From the NCBI GenBank assembly GCA_002388005.1, contig DGLO01000017.1, positions 70,552 to 93,950 on the forward strand: 23,399 bases of DNA. Direction: 5' to 3'. This DNA comes from Candidatus Neomicrothrix sp. UBA4542 (GTDB lineage: Bacteria; Actinomycetota; Acidimicrobiia; Acidimicrobiales; Poriferisodalaceae). Below, piece after piece: positions 6,781 through 15,087 of this stretch; within the stretch, counting starts at the first letter, position 1, and each line of letters opens with the position of its first letter. Under the pieces are notes generated by a model. The model was given only the letters and a program-made list of their open reading frames with translations. It ran no database searches and was not told where the DNA came from. The translations under genes and the position numbers were made by a program.

Positions 6781-7305
6781 CTACTGTTCGATGACTTTTT
6801 CAGTCACTACGCCGACGCTTCGAGCAGTAATGACGAGTTCACCGTTCTCGTCTCGATACTCAGTGATGCTCTCGCTGAATTTGAGGACTCCGGCTCGTTT
6901 TGATTCTTTCTCCCAGTTCTCGCCCGGCTTTGTCTCGCCCGTTAGGACGTCGCCCGGTTGGAGATGTCTGTGGTATGTGAAGTGTTGTTCGGCGTGAAGG
7001 CCTCCTGCCGAGGAGCCAGACTTCTTTTCGTCGCCTTTTGCGTCCGAGGTCTCTTCTTTCTCTACCGCCATAGCCCCTGAAGGGGTGGCGCCACTACCAA
7101 ACCATTTCTGTCCAGCCTTTGGGCGAAGGAAATAGTCTGGGTCAAATTGTGCGCTCGCTTGAGCGAAGGTTGGCGGGGCAATTATTGATCCAACCTCAGT
7201 TCCAGCCGCGTGGGCCTCGTCGTAATAAATCGGGTTGGTATCTCCGATCGATCTAGCAAACATCAAAATGTGTGAAGCCTCGACCGGGAAACGGTCCACT
7301 GCCAT
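6781..7305 (-). CDS. MaoC N-terminal-type dehydratase partner subunit (HadA-like)
   Basis: 174 residues. The N-terminal hot-dog segment reads RSIGDTNPIYYDE at residues 18-30. It keeps the Asp22 and Asn-Pro of the hydratase motif but has Tyr27 where catalytic MaoC domains have His. The C-terminal part FTYHRHLQPGDVLTGET is the second family signature. Between them (about residues 83-104) is a charged, low-complexity insertion rich in Glu, Lys, Ser and Gly, probably a flexible loop. AAGGGAG lies before the ATG. Loss of the His plus an intact D-x4-H partner gene immediately downstream argues for a heterodimer in which this is the substrate-binding half. It lies 67 bp after the alpha/beta hydrolase gene in the same direction. 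Confidence 0.82.
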   Translation of the reverse strand: MAVDRFPVEASHILMFARSIGDTNPIYYDEAHAAGTEVGSIIAPPTFAQASAQFDPDYFLRPKAGQKWFGSGATPSGAMAVEKEETSDAKGDEKKSGSSAGGLHAEQHFTYHRHLQPGDVLTGETKPGENWEKESKRAGVLKFSESITEYRDENGELVITARSVGVVTEKVIEQ

Positions 7306-7372
7306 GGGTCTCCCTTATTCGAATGAAGGTTGTTTGATCATGACACTGATCGTGTCTGTTTGTCGCCTCGAG

Positions 7373-8161
7373 TTAGTGCAACGCGTCTAAAAGTAATTCG
7401 CGTATGCGGTCCGGTACCTCAATCATCATCATGTGACCAACGCCGTCTAGATGTTTGAGATCGACATCGGATAAGCCAGCGACTAGTTGCGAAGTGGCGC
7501 GCGGGGGTGTCATTTTGTCTTCGCTGCCAACCACAACGGTAATGGGGCATGCAATGCGCGCTGCGACGTCTCCGGCTTCGTACGCGTTGCAGGCAGCGAG
7601 ATCATTGAAGATCACTCCGTCGTTTGCTCTCTCAAGTAACGCCTGACATCCGCTGCGCATCCACAAGCCGGGTGTGGGATTTCCTGCGATGTGGGCTCGA
7701 GTACCGTGGCCCCAACTCGTGATGAGTTGTGGAGCCAGGACTTCGTTTCGTTCGGCTGCCCCGAGTAAATCAGGATGCACGGGCATCGCAGCGGCCGCTC
7801 CTAATAGGACAATCCGCTCTACGGCCTCTGGATGGCGGGCGGCGACTTCCAAAGAGATCAGGCTTCCCATCGAATGGCCAACAAGATGGGCCGGCCCTAA
7901 GCCAATTTCGGTGATGGCCTCGGCTACCCAATCCGCCATTTCCGCAATCGAGGGCAGCGGTTCTCCACCCGATTCACCGTGCCCTGGTAGGTCTACAGCC
8001 ATGGCAGCAAAGCCGTGGTGAGCGAGGTACCGCGTTTGTTGACTCCAGACTGTCCGGTCCATGCCTGCGCCGTGCAACAACACGACTGGTGGAAGGTCAC
8101 GATCGACTTCAACGCCACCAGTAGCAATGTTGACCGTTTCGCCTCGACATTCGATGTTCAT
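7373..8161 (-). CDS. Alpha/beta hydrolase
   Basis: 262 residues. The oxyanion strand VVLLHGAGMDRTVW lies near residues 26-39. The nucleophile elbow is G-H-S-M-G-S with Ser97. The acid is probably Asp in VVVGSEDKMTPP and the base His in DGVGHMMMIE near the C-terminus, so the triad is complete. There is no signal peptide, so it is cytoplasmic. The family includes esterases, C-C bond hydrolases, haloperoxidase-like and homoserine O-acetyltransferase-like enzymes. It directly follows the O-acetylhomoserine sulfhydrylase gene with a 5-bp gap, so an acyltransferase or esterase acting on a related substrate is conceivable. However, the protein lacks the length and lid of true MetX, so I call only the fold. 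GAAGGGA lies before the ATG. Confidence 0.85.
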   Translation of the reverse strand: MNIECRGETVNIATGGVEVDRDLPPVVLLHGAGMDRTVWSQQTRYLAHHGFAAMAVDLPGHGESGGEPLPSIAEMADWVAEAITEIGLGPAHLVGHSMGSLISLEVAARHPEAVERIVLLGAAAAMPVHPDLLGAAERNEVLAPQLITSWGHGTRAHIAGNPTPGLWMRSGCQALLERANDGVIFNDLAACNAYEAGDVAARIACPITVVVGSEDKMTPPRATSQLVAGLSDVDLKHLDGVGHMMMIEVPDRIRELLLDALH

Positions 8162-8166
8162 CGGAG

Positions 8167-9462
8167 CTATCCCTTCTGAGAAGCGCGAAGGGCTCGGCTC
8201 AAATCGGAGATGATATCTTCAGGATCCTCTAGACCTACCGACAGGCGAATTAGGTCCTCTCCCACGCCCGCGGCTACGAGGTCTTCGGCGCTGAGTTGTT
8301 GATGGGTGGTCGAGGCGGGGTGGAGTACAAGGGTCTTAGCGTCACCTACGTTGGCTAAGTGCGACGCAAGTTGCACGTTTTCGATGAATCGACAGCCAGC
8401 CTCTCGCCCCCCTGCGATACCAAAAGAGAGGATCGCTCCCGCACCTTTTGGGAGAAGCTGCTTTGCTAGTTCGTGATCGGGATGGGTTGCTACAGAAGGA
8501 TGACTTACCCACGTCACAGCGTCAGCTTCCTCGAGGAATTCGACTACTGAAGTGGTGTTCTCAACGTGGCGTTTCATTCTTAGTGGAAGAGTCTCAACTC
8601 CTTGTAGGAGATGAAACGCGTTAGTGGGGCTCATAGCGGCTCCAAAATCGCGGAGCCCTTCTGCTCTGGCACGCATCGAGAGGGCCTGATGACCGTATTC
8701 GTCAGCGAAACTGATTCCGTGGTAGCCGTCATAGGGCTGGGAGAGGGTCGGGAACTTGTCATTCGCTGCCCAGTCGAATCGACCGCCGTCCACAACAACG
8801 CCGCCTAAGGCAATGCCGTGACCTCCCAAGAATTTTGTTACCGAGTGCATCACGATGTCGGCACCAAGGTCGATGGGTTTCATCAGGTAAGGAGTCGTGA
8901 ACGTGGCATCGACCATCAATGGGAGACCGTTTTCATGAGCAATTTGGGCGATCAAAGGAATATCGAGGACCTCTATTCCTGGGTTGCCTAAGGTTTCGGC
9001 AAACAGGAGCCGAGTCTCCGGGGTGATCGCTGAGCGCCAAGCCTCAGGGTCTCGTGGGTCAACAAACGTCGTGGTGATTCCGAACCTAGGCATCGTCAGG
9101 TTCAGCATGTTGTGGGTTCCGCCGTAGATATTTCGGCTGGCCACGACGTGATTGCCTGCACTCATAATCGTTGCTGCAGCCAGGTGGAATGCGGCCATTC
9201 CGCTAGCTGTGCAGACGGCTCCCACTCCTCCCTCTAGAGCAGCTATTCGCTCTTCAAGTACGGCGACCGTGGGGTTAGAAATACGACTGTAGATGTGTCC
9301 GGGTTGTTCAAGATTGAACAACCCCGCAGCTTGCTCGGTGTCGACAAAGCTGTACGAGGTGGTCTGATAAATCGGCACCGCACGCGAACCGGTAGTCGGG
9401 TCTGGCTCTTGTCCGGCGTGAAGCGAAAGTGTGTCAAATTTCAGATACTCAGGGTCAACCAT
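8167..9462 (-). CDS. metY: O-acetylhomoserine aminocarboxypropyltransferase/sulfhydrylase (Cys/Met metabolism PLP enzyme)
   Basis: 431 residues from ATG 9460-9462 (MVDPEYLKFDTLSLHAGQEP), typical of MetY. AAGGA lies upstream with good spacing; a longer frame to 9519 adds a segment unlike the family. Family markers are T-L-S-L-H-A-G-Q-E-P-D, PIYQTTSYSF, YSRISNPTVAVLEERIAALEG, and the PLP-lysine motif M-H-S-V-T-K-F-L-G-G-H-G. The enzyme uses pyridoxal phosphate to replace the acetyl group of O-acetylhomoserine with sulfide (or methanethiol), giving homocysteine (or methionine). It could use another thiol or nucleophile. It heads a minus-strand run with the hydrolase and Had-like genes, and a leader with two hairpins lies upstream. 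Confidence 0.9.
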   Translation of the reverse strand: MVDPEYLKFDTLSLHAGQEPDPTTGSRAVPIYQTTSYSFVDTEQAAGLFNLEQPGHIYSRISNPTVAVLEERIAALEGGVGAVCTASGMAAFHLAAATIMSAGNHVVASRNIYGGTHNMLNLTMPRFGITTTFVDPRDPEAWRSAITPETRLLFAETLGNPGIEVLDIPLIAQIAHENGLPLMVDATFTTPYLMKPIDLGADIVMHSVTKFLGGHGIALGGVVVDGGRFDWAANDKFPTLSQPYDGYHGISFADEYGHQALSMRARAEGLRDFGAAMSPTNAFHLLQGVETLPLRMKRHVENTTSVVEFLEEADAVTWVSHPSVATHPDHELAKQLLPKGAGAILSFGIAGGREAGCRFIENVQLASHLANVGDAKTLVLHPASTTHQQLSAEDLVAAGVGEDLIRLSVGLEDPEDIISDLSRALRASQKG

Positions 9463-9502
9463 GTCGGCATCCTTGCTAGTGACATAACGATGGTACGCCT
9501 GA

Positions 9503-9546
9503 GGGCACAAGATGCCCAATGAAACGACTGCCGAGGCCGTTCTCGG
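9503..9546 (-). promoter_or_regulatory. Structured leader upstream of metY (two small hairpins)
   Basis: In the 163-bp gap between metY and the divergent SDR gene there are two compact inverted repeats. One is a 5-bp stem with a 5-nt loop at 9503-9517 (GGGCA/TGCCC). The other is a 5-bp stem with a 6-nt loop at 9531-9546 (CCGAG/CTCGG). Read as metY mRNA they would fold 41 to 84 nt before the start codon. Sulfur-amino-acid genes often carry SAM-responsive leaders. I looked for the core patterns of SAM-I, SAM-II and SAM-IV and did not find a convincing match, so this is only a candidate regulatory leader. Confidence 0.25.
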
Positions 9547-9625
9547 TCCTACTTTCGGCTGCTCAGCGACCTATTAATCAGCGGAGTGTCTAAATAATTA
9601 GTCGTTCCCGAGTAGCTTCAATCCA

Positions 9626-10474
9626 ATGTCTTCTACTGAGAACTTGGATCGTCCGGTCATCGTCACTGGGTCTTCATCCGGTATCGGTCGCGCTGTTTGC
9701 AGTCGCCTAACCCGAGCCGGCACACCGGTGATCAGTGTTGATCAAAATGACGCTCCTGAAGATGTGGACGTCGCTGAACACTTTTGTTGCGATCTCAGCG
9801 ACCCAGCCGCGGTCGCGAAACTGATTCAAGATCTGGACAACCAGTTTGATCCAGCCAATTTTTCTTCTCTGGTAAACGTCGCCGGGGTGCCCGGTACTCG
9901 ACCCGCTTCCACAGTTCTTGAAGTCAATCTCCTAGCGGTGCGGTCTCTCAGCCGGGCTTTAGCGGTTCGCTTTTCCGGCGGAGCAAGCATTGTGAACATT
10001 GGTTCAATTTCAGGTAACGCCTGGCAGCAGCGACTCGACGTTCATCGGTCGCTGCTGGAGCTCGACGATGAACAAATTCGCAATTGGTGGCGTGATCGAG
10101 GTCGTTCAGTGGGTGTTGATCCGTACACCTTTTCTAAGGAAGCCGTCATCGTGTGGAGCATGCTGCACGCCGGTGAACTTTTAGGAACGGGAATTCGCTG
10201 CAACGTGGTGAGTCCCGGACCGGTCGAGACGCCTTTGTTGCCAGCCTTTCGCGAGCAAATTGGTGACGAACGCATCGATTGGGTTCTCAGTCACTCAGGG
10301 CGCGCTGCCGCTCCCGACGAGATCGCCGAAGCAATCGAATGGCTCGCTATCGGCGAATCTCGCTGGGTCAACGGTCATCATCTGGTCGTTGACGGCGGCT
10401 ACACCTCGGGGTTGCTATCTGGATGGGTCGACGTAGCAAACGCCCCAGCTCCAAAGGTGACCCACGTCGAGTGA
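9626..10474 (+). CDS. Short-chain dehydrogenase/reductase (SDR)
   Basis: 282 residues, classical SDR. TGSSSGIG at residues 14-21 is the NAD(P)-binding glycine motif; SLVNVAGVPG near 81-90 corresponds to the N-N-A-G strand; VNIGSISG supplies the catalytic serine around residue 127; Tyr167 and Lys171 form Y-T-F-S-K; and SPGPVETPLL closes the active site. It probably oxidises or reduces a hydroxy/keto group on a small molecule. There is an insertion around residues 137-163 (DVHRSLLELDD, NWWRDRGRSVG) between the catalytic Ser and Tyr, as in 3-alpha-hydroxysteroid-type SDRs. It is divergent from metY and convergent with the CaiB gene 22 bp downstream. Substrate unknown. Confidence 0.88.
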   Translation: MSSTENLDRPVIVTGSSSGIGRAVCSRLTRAGTPVISVDQNDAPEDVDVAEHFCCDLSDPAAVAKLIQDLDNQFDPANFSSLVNVAGVPGTRPASTVLEVNLLAVRSLSRALAVRFSGGASIVNIGSISGNAWQQRLDVHRSLLELDDEQIRNWWRDRGRSVGVDPYTFSKEAVIVWSMLHAGELLGTGIRCNVVSPGPVETPLLPAFREQIGDERIDWVLSHSGRAAAPDEIAEAIEWLAIGESRWVNGHHLVVDGGYTSGLLSGWVDVANAPAPKVTHVE

Positions 10475-10496
10475 AGTCTCAGCTAACTAAAGCGCG

Positions 10497-12536
10497 TTAA
10501 GTGAATTCCGAACGGAGTTCAAGCTCGTGTTCGTTGAATCGAGGAGCACGGTCGGGATGTGGGCCGGCACCTTTGATTAGTTGCCCAACTTGGTTCAGCG
10601 GTCCCCATCCTGAAGAATCCGGGTGCTCACAAACTAAGCCGTTAGCTAAAGCAACTTCGCTGCCGACAAAACCTTTAGTCTCAACGGCCACTTGACCTAG
10701 AGGGTCCGACCACATCCACGATCCCTCTTGTTCAATAAAACAATGATCCTGGTCGGGGCCTTTGTGGTCGAAGCCACCTTCGGCGACTAGAGGTCGGGTC
10801 TCGTAATGCACGAACTCTGCTAATTGTGCAGCTGTGGTGGTTTGTACCAGCGAAGTGTGAACCGTTTGGGTCTGCCCCGTCCGTAGCCGGTGGTAAAGCG
10901 CTGCAACAACGCCGAACGCTGCGATGATGGGCGTCGCAGCGTCATGCACTGGGACGGTCAAAAAGACCGGATCGCCTTCTCCTCCTTGCGCCGCCATCAT
11001 CCCTCCCAACGCCTGCAGCAAGGGGTCGAATGCCGGTTGGTTAGCTCGCGATTGGTCCGAACCGTAACCGGGGCTCTTTACCAAAACAAGATCCGAACGG
11101 AGTTGTCGAAGTTCGGCGCTGGAACAACCCAACCGTTCGGCAACACCCGGCCGGAAGTTCTCGACTACCACGTCGGACTCCAAGATCATCCGGTACAGAA
11201 ACGTTCGATCTGTTTGGCTTTTCAGGTCTAGCGTTACTGCTCGCTTCCCCTGGTTCCAGCCGTTGAACATCGGGCTAAAGGTGCGAAACGGATCGCCTTC
11301 AGGGGGTTCGATCTTTATGACATCAGCTCCCAGCATCGCCAGATGCCTACTAATCACGGGGCCCGCTATGAATGACGCCAAATCAATTGCTCGAGTCCCC
11401 GCCAAAGGCGGTCCCCCTTGTCCGGATCCTTTAGCCGGCACATGTGGCTGGGCAAGTACTTCTTGAGTGTGTTCACCCACTTTGGGTGCTGCCTGGATTG
11501 GGTTAGCTGGACAAGCATCCAAGATCAGGGGTTGCGTAGGCATCGTGAGAGGCCCAAATTCGGGATGTTCGATTGTTGCCATCAGATCGTTCGTTCGGGC
11601 CAAATCAGAGTCCAAGAATTCGTTTCTTGTCTGGATGGGCTGACACGGCACATCTTCGGCTCGCAGAATTTCTAACCAGTCCTCCCGGCTGCGGGTTGCG
11701 AAAACGTTCTCAAGAATCGGGGTGATTTGAGCCAGCGGATCGGGTTCGATGAGACCCCAGGGAGGGTTAGTTAAGACTGGATCTTCCAGCAGATCGAGAC
11801 GATCCACGGCGCGTAACATCGACTCATAGAAGCGGCGGGTACCGCAAGCTACGAAGAACCACCGGTCGTCAGCTGCTCTAAAGGGACGATATGCGGGAGC
11901 TCTTCCTGCCGGACCCAGAGGGCTTGCTCCGTCTCGTTCCGGGGTCGTATCAGGCGACCAAAAGTCGCCAACTTGCATCACTCCTGATCCGGCCACGTCC
12001 GACACTTCATATGTAGGAGCAAAGCCGTGGGCTTCGCGAGCGTACAAACCAGCTGCAATGGCTAAGGCTCCGAGCATTCCGGCTCCGTAGGAAGCCAGTG
12101 GGAGAACAACGTGAACCGGCCCCTCGGTCCAACTCACCTGATTCCAGGCAATTCCAGTCATCGCTGCTACTTGAGCTGAGGAACCTTGCTGACCGACCAT
12201 CGGTCCCTGCGATCCCCAAGTAGGGAAGGACACAATCACCGACCCTGGGGCAAGACGACGGGCTCGATCTGCCTCATTTGGGCCAGTCACGATCACTACA
12301 TCAGCAGTTGCTATGAGATCGCTGTCATCGGCCACCACTACCGACCGCTTATTTCGGTTGATCGCTTGAAATCCGGGATCGTTGCGGTAATGGTCACCTT
12401 GCGGTGATTCAACTTTGATTACATCGGCACCTTGATCGGCAAGGAACCTGGCGGCGTAGGGCCCAGCTATCCCTTCCACCACTTCCAGAACTCGAATCCC
12501 CGTGTAGGCACCGACTTCGGTCACCAACTCCCCCAT
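10497..12536 (-). CDS. Tandem-domain CaiB/BaiF (family III) CoA transferase-like protein
   Basis: 679 residues, almost twice the usual family length, made of two family III CoA-transferase domains. Domain 1 opens at about residue 12 (G-I-R-V-L-E-V-V-E-G-I-A-G-P-Y-A-A-R, then GADVIKVESPQGD). Domain 2 opens near residue 380 (GTRAIDLASFIAGPVISRHL, then GADVIKIEPPEGDPF). Family III enzymes move CoA between carboxylic acids through an aspartyl-CoA intermediate. By eye, the segment that normally ends V-S-x-x-D reads E-V-S-D-V-A in domain 1 and T-S-L-V-Q-T in domain 2, so neither half clearly has the nucleophilic Asp at the usual spot. It is convergent with the SDR and divergent from the class II aldolase. 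The substrate pair is unknown. Confidence 0.88.
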   Translation of the reverse strand: MGELVTEVGAYTGIRVLEVVEGIAGPYAARFLADQGADVIKVESPQGDHYRNDPGFQAINRNKRSVVVADDSDLIATADVVIVTGPNEADRARRLAPGSVIVSFPTWGSQGPMVGQQGSSAQVAAMTGIAWNQVSWTEGPVHVVLPLASYGAGMLGALAIAAGLYAREAHGFAPTYEVSDVAGSGVMQVGDFWSPDTTPERDGASPLGPAGRAPAYRPFRAADDRWFFVACGTRRFYESMLRAVDRLDLLEDPVLTNPPWGLIEPDPLAQITPILENVFATRSREDWLEILRAEDVPCQPIQTRNEFLDSDLARTNDLMATIEHPEFGPLTMPTQPLILDACPANPIQAAPKVGEHTQEVLAQPHVPAKGSGQGGPPLAGTRAIDLASFIAGPVISRHLAMLGADVIKIEPPEGDPFRTFSPMFNGWNQGKRAVTLDLKSQTDRTFLYRMILESDVVVENFRPGVAERLGCSSAELRQLRSDLVLVKSPGYGSDQSRANQPAFDPLLQALGGMMAAQGGEGDPVFLTVPVHDAATPIIAAFGVVAALYHRLRTGQTQTVHTSLVQTTTAAQLAEFVHYETRPLVAEGGFDHKGPDQDHCFIEQEGSWMWSDPLGQVAVETKGFVGSEVALANGLVCEHPDSSGWGPLNQVGQLIKGAGPHPDRAPRFNEHELELRSEFT

Positions 12537-12632
12537 CGCCGTCTGGCTTCTTCCGCCGTCACGATAGTCAACTGTGCCTGCAAGAACTCAGAGCAAAGAC
12601 ATGGTAAGTGCGGGAGTTCTAAACTGAGATGC

Positions 12633-13421
12633 ATGACCAATACTGCCGATCCCATCACAACGATTGATGACATGATCCCAAGCGCGCCGGTGTTCGATTC
12701 GATTGAGCAAGAACGTGAACACCGCAAACAGCGCCTCGCTTCAGTTTTCCGTGTGTTTGCAAAATTCGGTTTTGAAGAGGGAGTGGCGGGGCACGTAACC
12801 GCAAGAGATCCAGAACTTGCCGACCATTTCTGGGTGAATCCTTTCGGCGTTGCCTTCAGCCAGGTCAAAGCCTCGGATCTTCTGTTGGTAGATCATGCTG
12901 GCAATATCGTCGAAGGGCGCTATCCCCTCAATCATGCGGCATTCGCGATTCACAGTCGCGTGCATAAAGCCCGTCCCGACGTCATCGCTGCCGCTCACAC
13001 ACACTCTTTGTATGGCAAGACATGGTCGAGCCTTGGGCGGCTTCTCGATCCGCTTACACAAGATGCTTGCGCGTTCTACGAAGATCACGCATTGTTCAAC
13101 GACTTCACGGGTGTGGTACTTGACACCGATGAGGGCGACCGGATCGGCGAAGCGTTGGGAGACAAGAAAGCTGTGATTCTCCAAAATCACGGCCTGCTCA
13201 CCGTTGGGCACACCGTCGAGGAAGCCGCATGGTGGTTCATCACGATGGAACGCACTTGCCAAAGCCAGTTATTGGCTGAGGCGGCAGGAACACCTATCCC
13301 GATACGACACGAAGTGGCTCAAACGACAGCGCTACAGACCGGAAGTAACCTGGCAGGCTGGTTCAGTTACCAACCGATTTACGACAAGATCCTCGCCGAG
13401 AATCCAGACTTTCTTGACTAG
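12633..13421 (+). CDS. Class II aldolase/adducin family protein
   Basis: 262 residues from ATG 12633 (MTNTADPITTIDD). The frame is open further upstream but that part overlaps the divergent CaiB gene and is not family-like. Family pattern: VAGHVTARDP at residues 51-60, then FWVNPFG, VDHAGNIVEG, and the metal-binding A-A-H-T-H-S at 120-125, with NHGLLTVGHTVEEAAWWF in the C-terminal half giving the third metal histidine. Proteins of this length and motif set are usually annotated as class II aldolase/adducin with unknown substrate. The true fuculose/ribulose-phosphate aldolases use Zn and a Glu base for retro-aldol cleavage; decarboxylases and epimerases share the fold. It is convergent with the ligase gene. 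Confidence 0.85.
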   Translation: MTNTADPITTIDDMIPSAPVFDSIEQEREHRKQRLASVFRVFAKFGFEEGVAGHVTARDPELADHFWVNPFGVAFSQVKASDLLLVDHAGNIVEGRYPLNHAAFAIHSRVHKARPDVIAAAHTHSLYGKTWSSLGRLLDPLTQDACAFYEDHALFNDFTGVVLDTDEGDRIGEALGDKKAVILQNHGLLTVGHTVEEAAWWFITMERTCQSQLLAEAAGTPIPIRHEVAQTTALQTGSNLAGWFSYQPIYDKILAENPDFLD

Positions 13422-13467
13422 ACACAACCTGCTCACCTGATTTTTCGGCTCTTCACAGGCAAGGGAT

Positions 13468-15057
13468 TTATCTCATCAGTTCCGTAGCGTGTTCTCTGAG
13501 TTCAGTCTTCAGAACTTTGTTAGACGGATTGAGAGGCAGTGCCTCGACGATCCAGCAATACCGCGGCACCTTGTAGTTGGCCATTTCTTCCCGGCACCAG
13601 CCGAGTAAATCAGCGACCTTTGGAGTTCCTTGAGGGCTCGGTACGACAAACGCTGCACCAACTTCACCTAGACGTTCGTCGGGAACACCGATCACAGCTA
13701 CCTGACCCACTAGCGAATGTTCGAGCATCGTTCGCTCAATCTCTGCGGGGTATACGTTGAATCCACCATTGATGAACATGTCTTTCTTACGGTCAGTGAT
13801 GTCGATGTAGCCCGCGGAGTTCATGACGCAGATGTCGCCGGTGCGCATCCATCCTTCGCCATCGATGGTCTCAGCGGTCTGCTCCGGTTCATCTAAATAA
13901 CCACGCATAACCGCGTAACCTCGAACCCAAAGTTCACCTGGCTCTCCCGCCGCGACCTCGTTCCCGTCGTCATCGATCAATTTCAGTTCAATGCCTGGCA
14001 GCGCCTTGCCGCTCGTTGTGGCTACAACGTCAGGAGGGTCATCCGCTGAGCAGATCGTTACCAATCCGTGAGTCTCAGTCATTCCGTAGGCGGTTATCAC
14101 CGTTTCAAACCCAAGGCGTTCACGCATACCTACGACTGTTTCGACGGGAACATTTGCCGCTCCTGTGAGAGCGGACCGAAGGCTCGAAGTGTCATATCGG
14201 TCGAGTTCAGAATGGTTGATCAAGCCTTGAAAAATGGCCGGAGGTCCTGGAAAGACGGTGACTTGATCATTTTCGATTCTCTCTAGCACCTTCGGCACAT
14301 CGAAAATTGGGTGCGGCAACATGGTTGCTCCATGGATAAAGCAGGGGTTGATCGCTCCGTTGAAGCCAAATGCGTGAAAAAAAGGGTTGACGATAAGCAT
14401 GCGATCCCCTTGTCTCATCCCTAGTTCTCGCGCGTAATGACTGAACCCTCTGATAATTGGCCCCTGTTCCACCATCACTCCTTTGGGAAGCCCAGTCGTT
14501 CCGGAGGTAAACATGATGAGACCTAGATCTGACCCTGATACGCGAGCGGTGCGCTGTTCAACTTCATCTAAATCTTTGTTGTTCCCTCGAGAGAGAAACT
14601 CTTCGAATGAGATGGTCTCGGGGAGAACGTCTCCACGCAAAACAATGATGTCAGTCAAAGAGTCAACTGTTTCACCTGAATTTCGAAGGTCCGACACGTA
14701 GTCGTTGCCCAGAAAACCGACAACGGTGAAGAGGAGTTTGACTCGCGCTTTGTTCAACACGAAGGCTGCTTCGCGTCCTTTGAATCGCGTATTCACCGGT
14801 ACGAGAACCGCCCCAGCGCGAAACACAGCCATGCCCGCTACCACCCATTCCCAGGAATTGGGGGCCCAAAGCCCAACCTTGTCACCGGGTTCTATGCCGG
14901 ATGCGACTAAACCAGCCGCGGTTTCTTCGATTCGACGTCCCATTTCAGTGAAATCGAAACTCACTTCGCCGTCAGAAATTGCTTCAGTGGACCCGAATTC
15001 GTTTGCAGCGCGAATTACTAAGGCCGGGAAGTTGTCGGGTAGTGGTAACGAGTTCAT
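13468..15057 (-). CDS. Acyl-CoA synthetase / AMP-dependent ligase (FadD type)
   Basis: 529 residues with all core adenylation motifs: FTSGTTGLPKG at residues 183-193 (P-loop), A-Y-G-M-T-E-T-H-G near 330, GWMRTGDICV, and DITDRKKDMFINGGFNVYPA in the hinge. The C-terminal PSNKVLKTELRE contains the catalytic lysine that completes adenylation. It activates a carboxylic acid as the acyl-AMP and transfers it to CoA. The overall look resembles actinobacterial FadD3-type ligases for ring-derived or branched acids, but I cannot assign a substrate from sequence alone. It follows the methyltransferase gene by about 30 bp in the same direction. It is a natural supplier of acyl-CoAs to the dehydrogenases, hydratases and CoA transferase nearby. 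Confidence 0.9.
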   Translation of the reverse strand: MNSLPLPDNFPALVIRAANEFGSTEAISDGEVSFDFTEMGRRIEETAAGLVASGIEPGDKVGLWAPNSWEWVVAGMAVFRAGAVLVPVNTRFKGREAAFVLNKARVKLLFTVVGFLGNDYVSDLRNSGETVDSLTDIIVLRGDVLPETISFEEFLSRGNNKDLDEVEQRTARVSGSDLGLIMFTSGTTGLPKGVMVEQGPIIRGFSHYARELGMRQGDRMLIVNPFFHAFGFNGAINPCFIHGATMLPHPIFDVPKVLERIENDQVTVFPGPPAIFQGLINHSELDRYDTSSLRSALTGAANVPVETVVGMRERLGFETVITAYGMTETHGLVTICSADDPPDVVATTSGKALPGIELKLIDDDGNEVAAGEPGELWVRGYAVMRGYLDEPEQTAETIDGEGWMRTGDICVMNSAGYIDITDRKKDMFINGGFNVYPAEIERTMLEHSLVGQVAVIGVPDERLGEVGAAFVVPSPQGTPKVADLLGWCREEMANYKVPRYCWIVEALPLNPSNKVLKTELREHATELMR

Positions 15058-15087
15058 TCGCTGCCTTCTTCCTGAAAAACGATTTAC

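Noticed and set aside
9463..9625. SAM-I, SAM-II or SAM-IV riboswitch before metY
   Set aside because: Only a fragment resembling C-G-C-T-G-A-T-T was seen; the other conserved core segments are missing.
12432..12632. N-terminal extension of the class II aldolase
   Set aside because: It overlaps the divergent CaiB coding region and shows no family similarity; ATG 12633 fits the family start.
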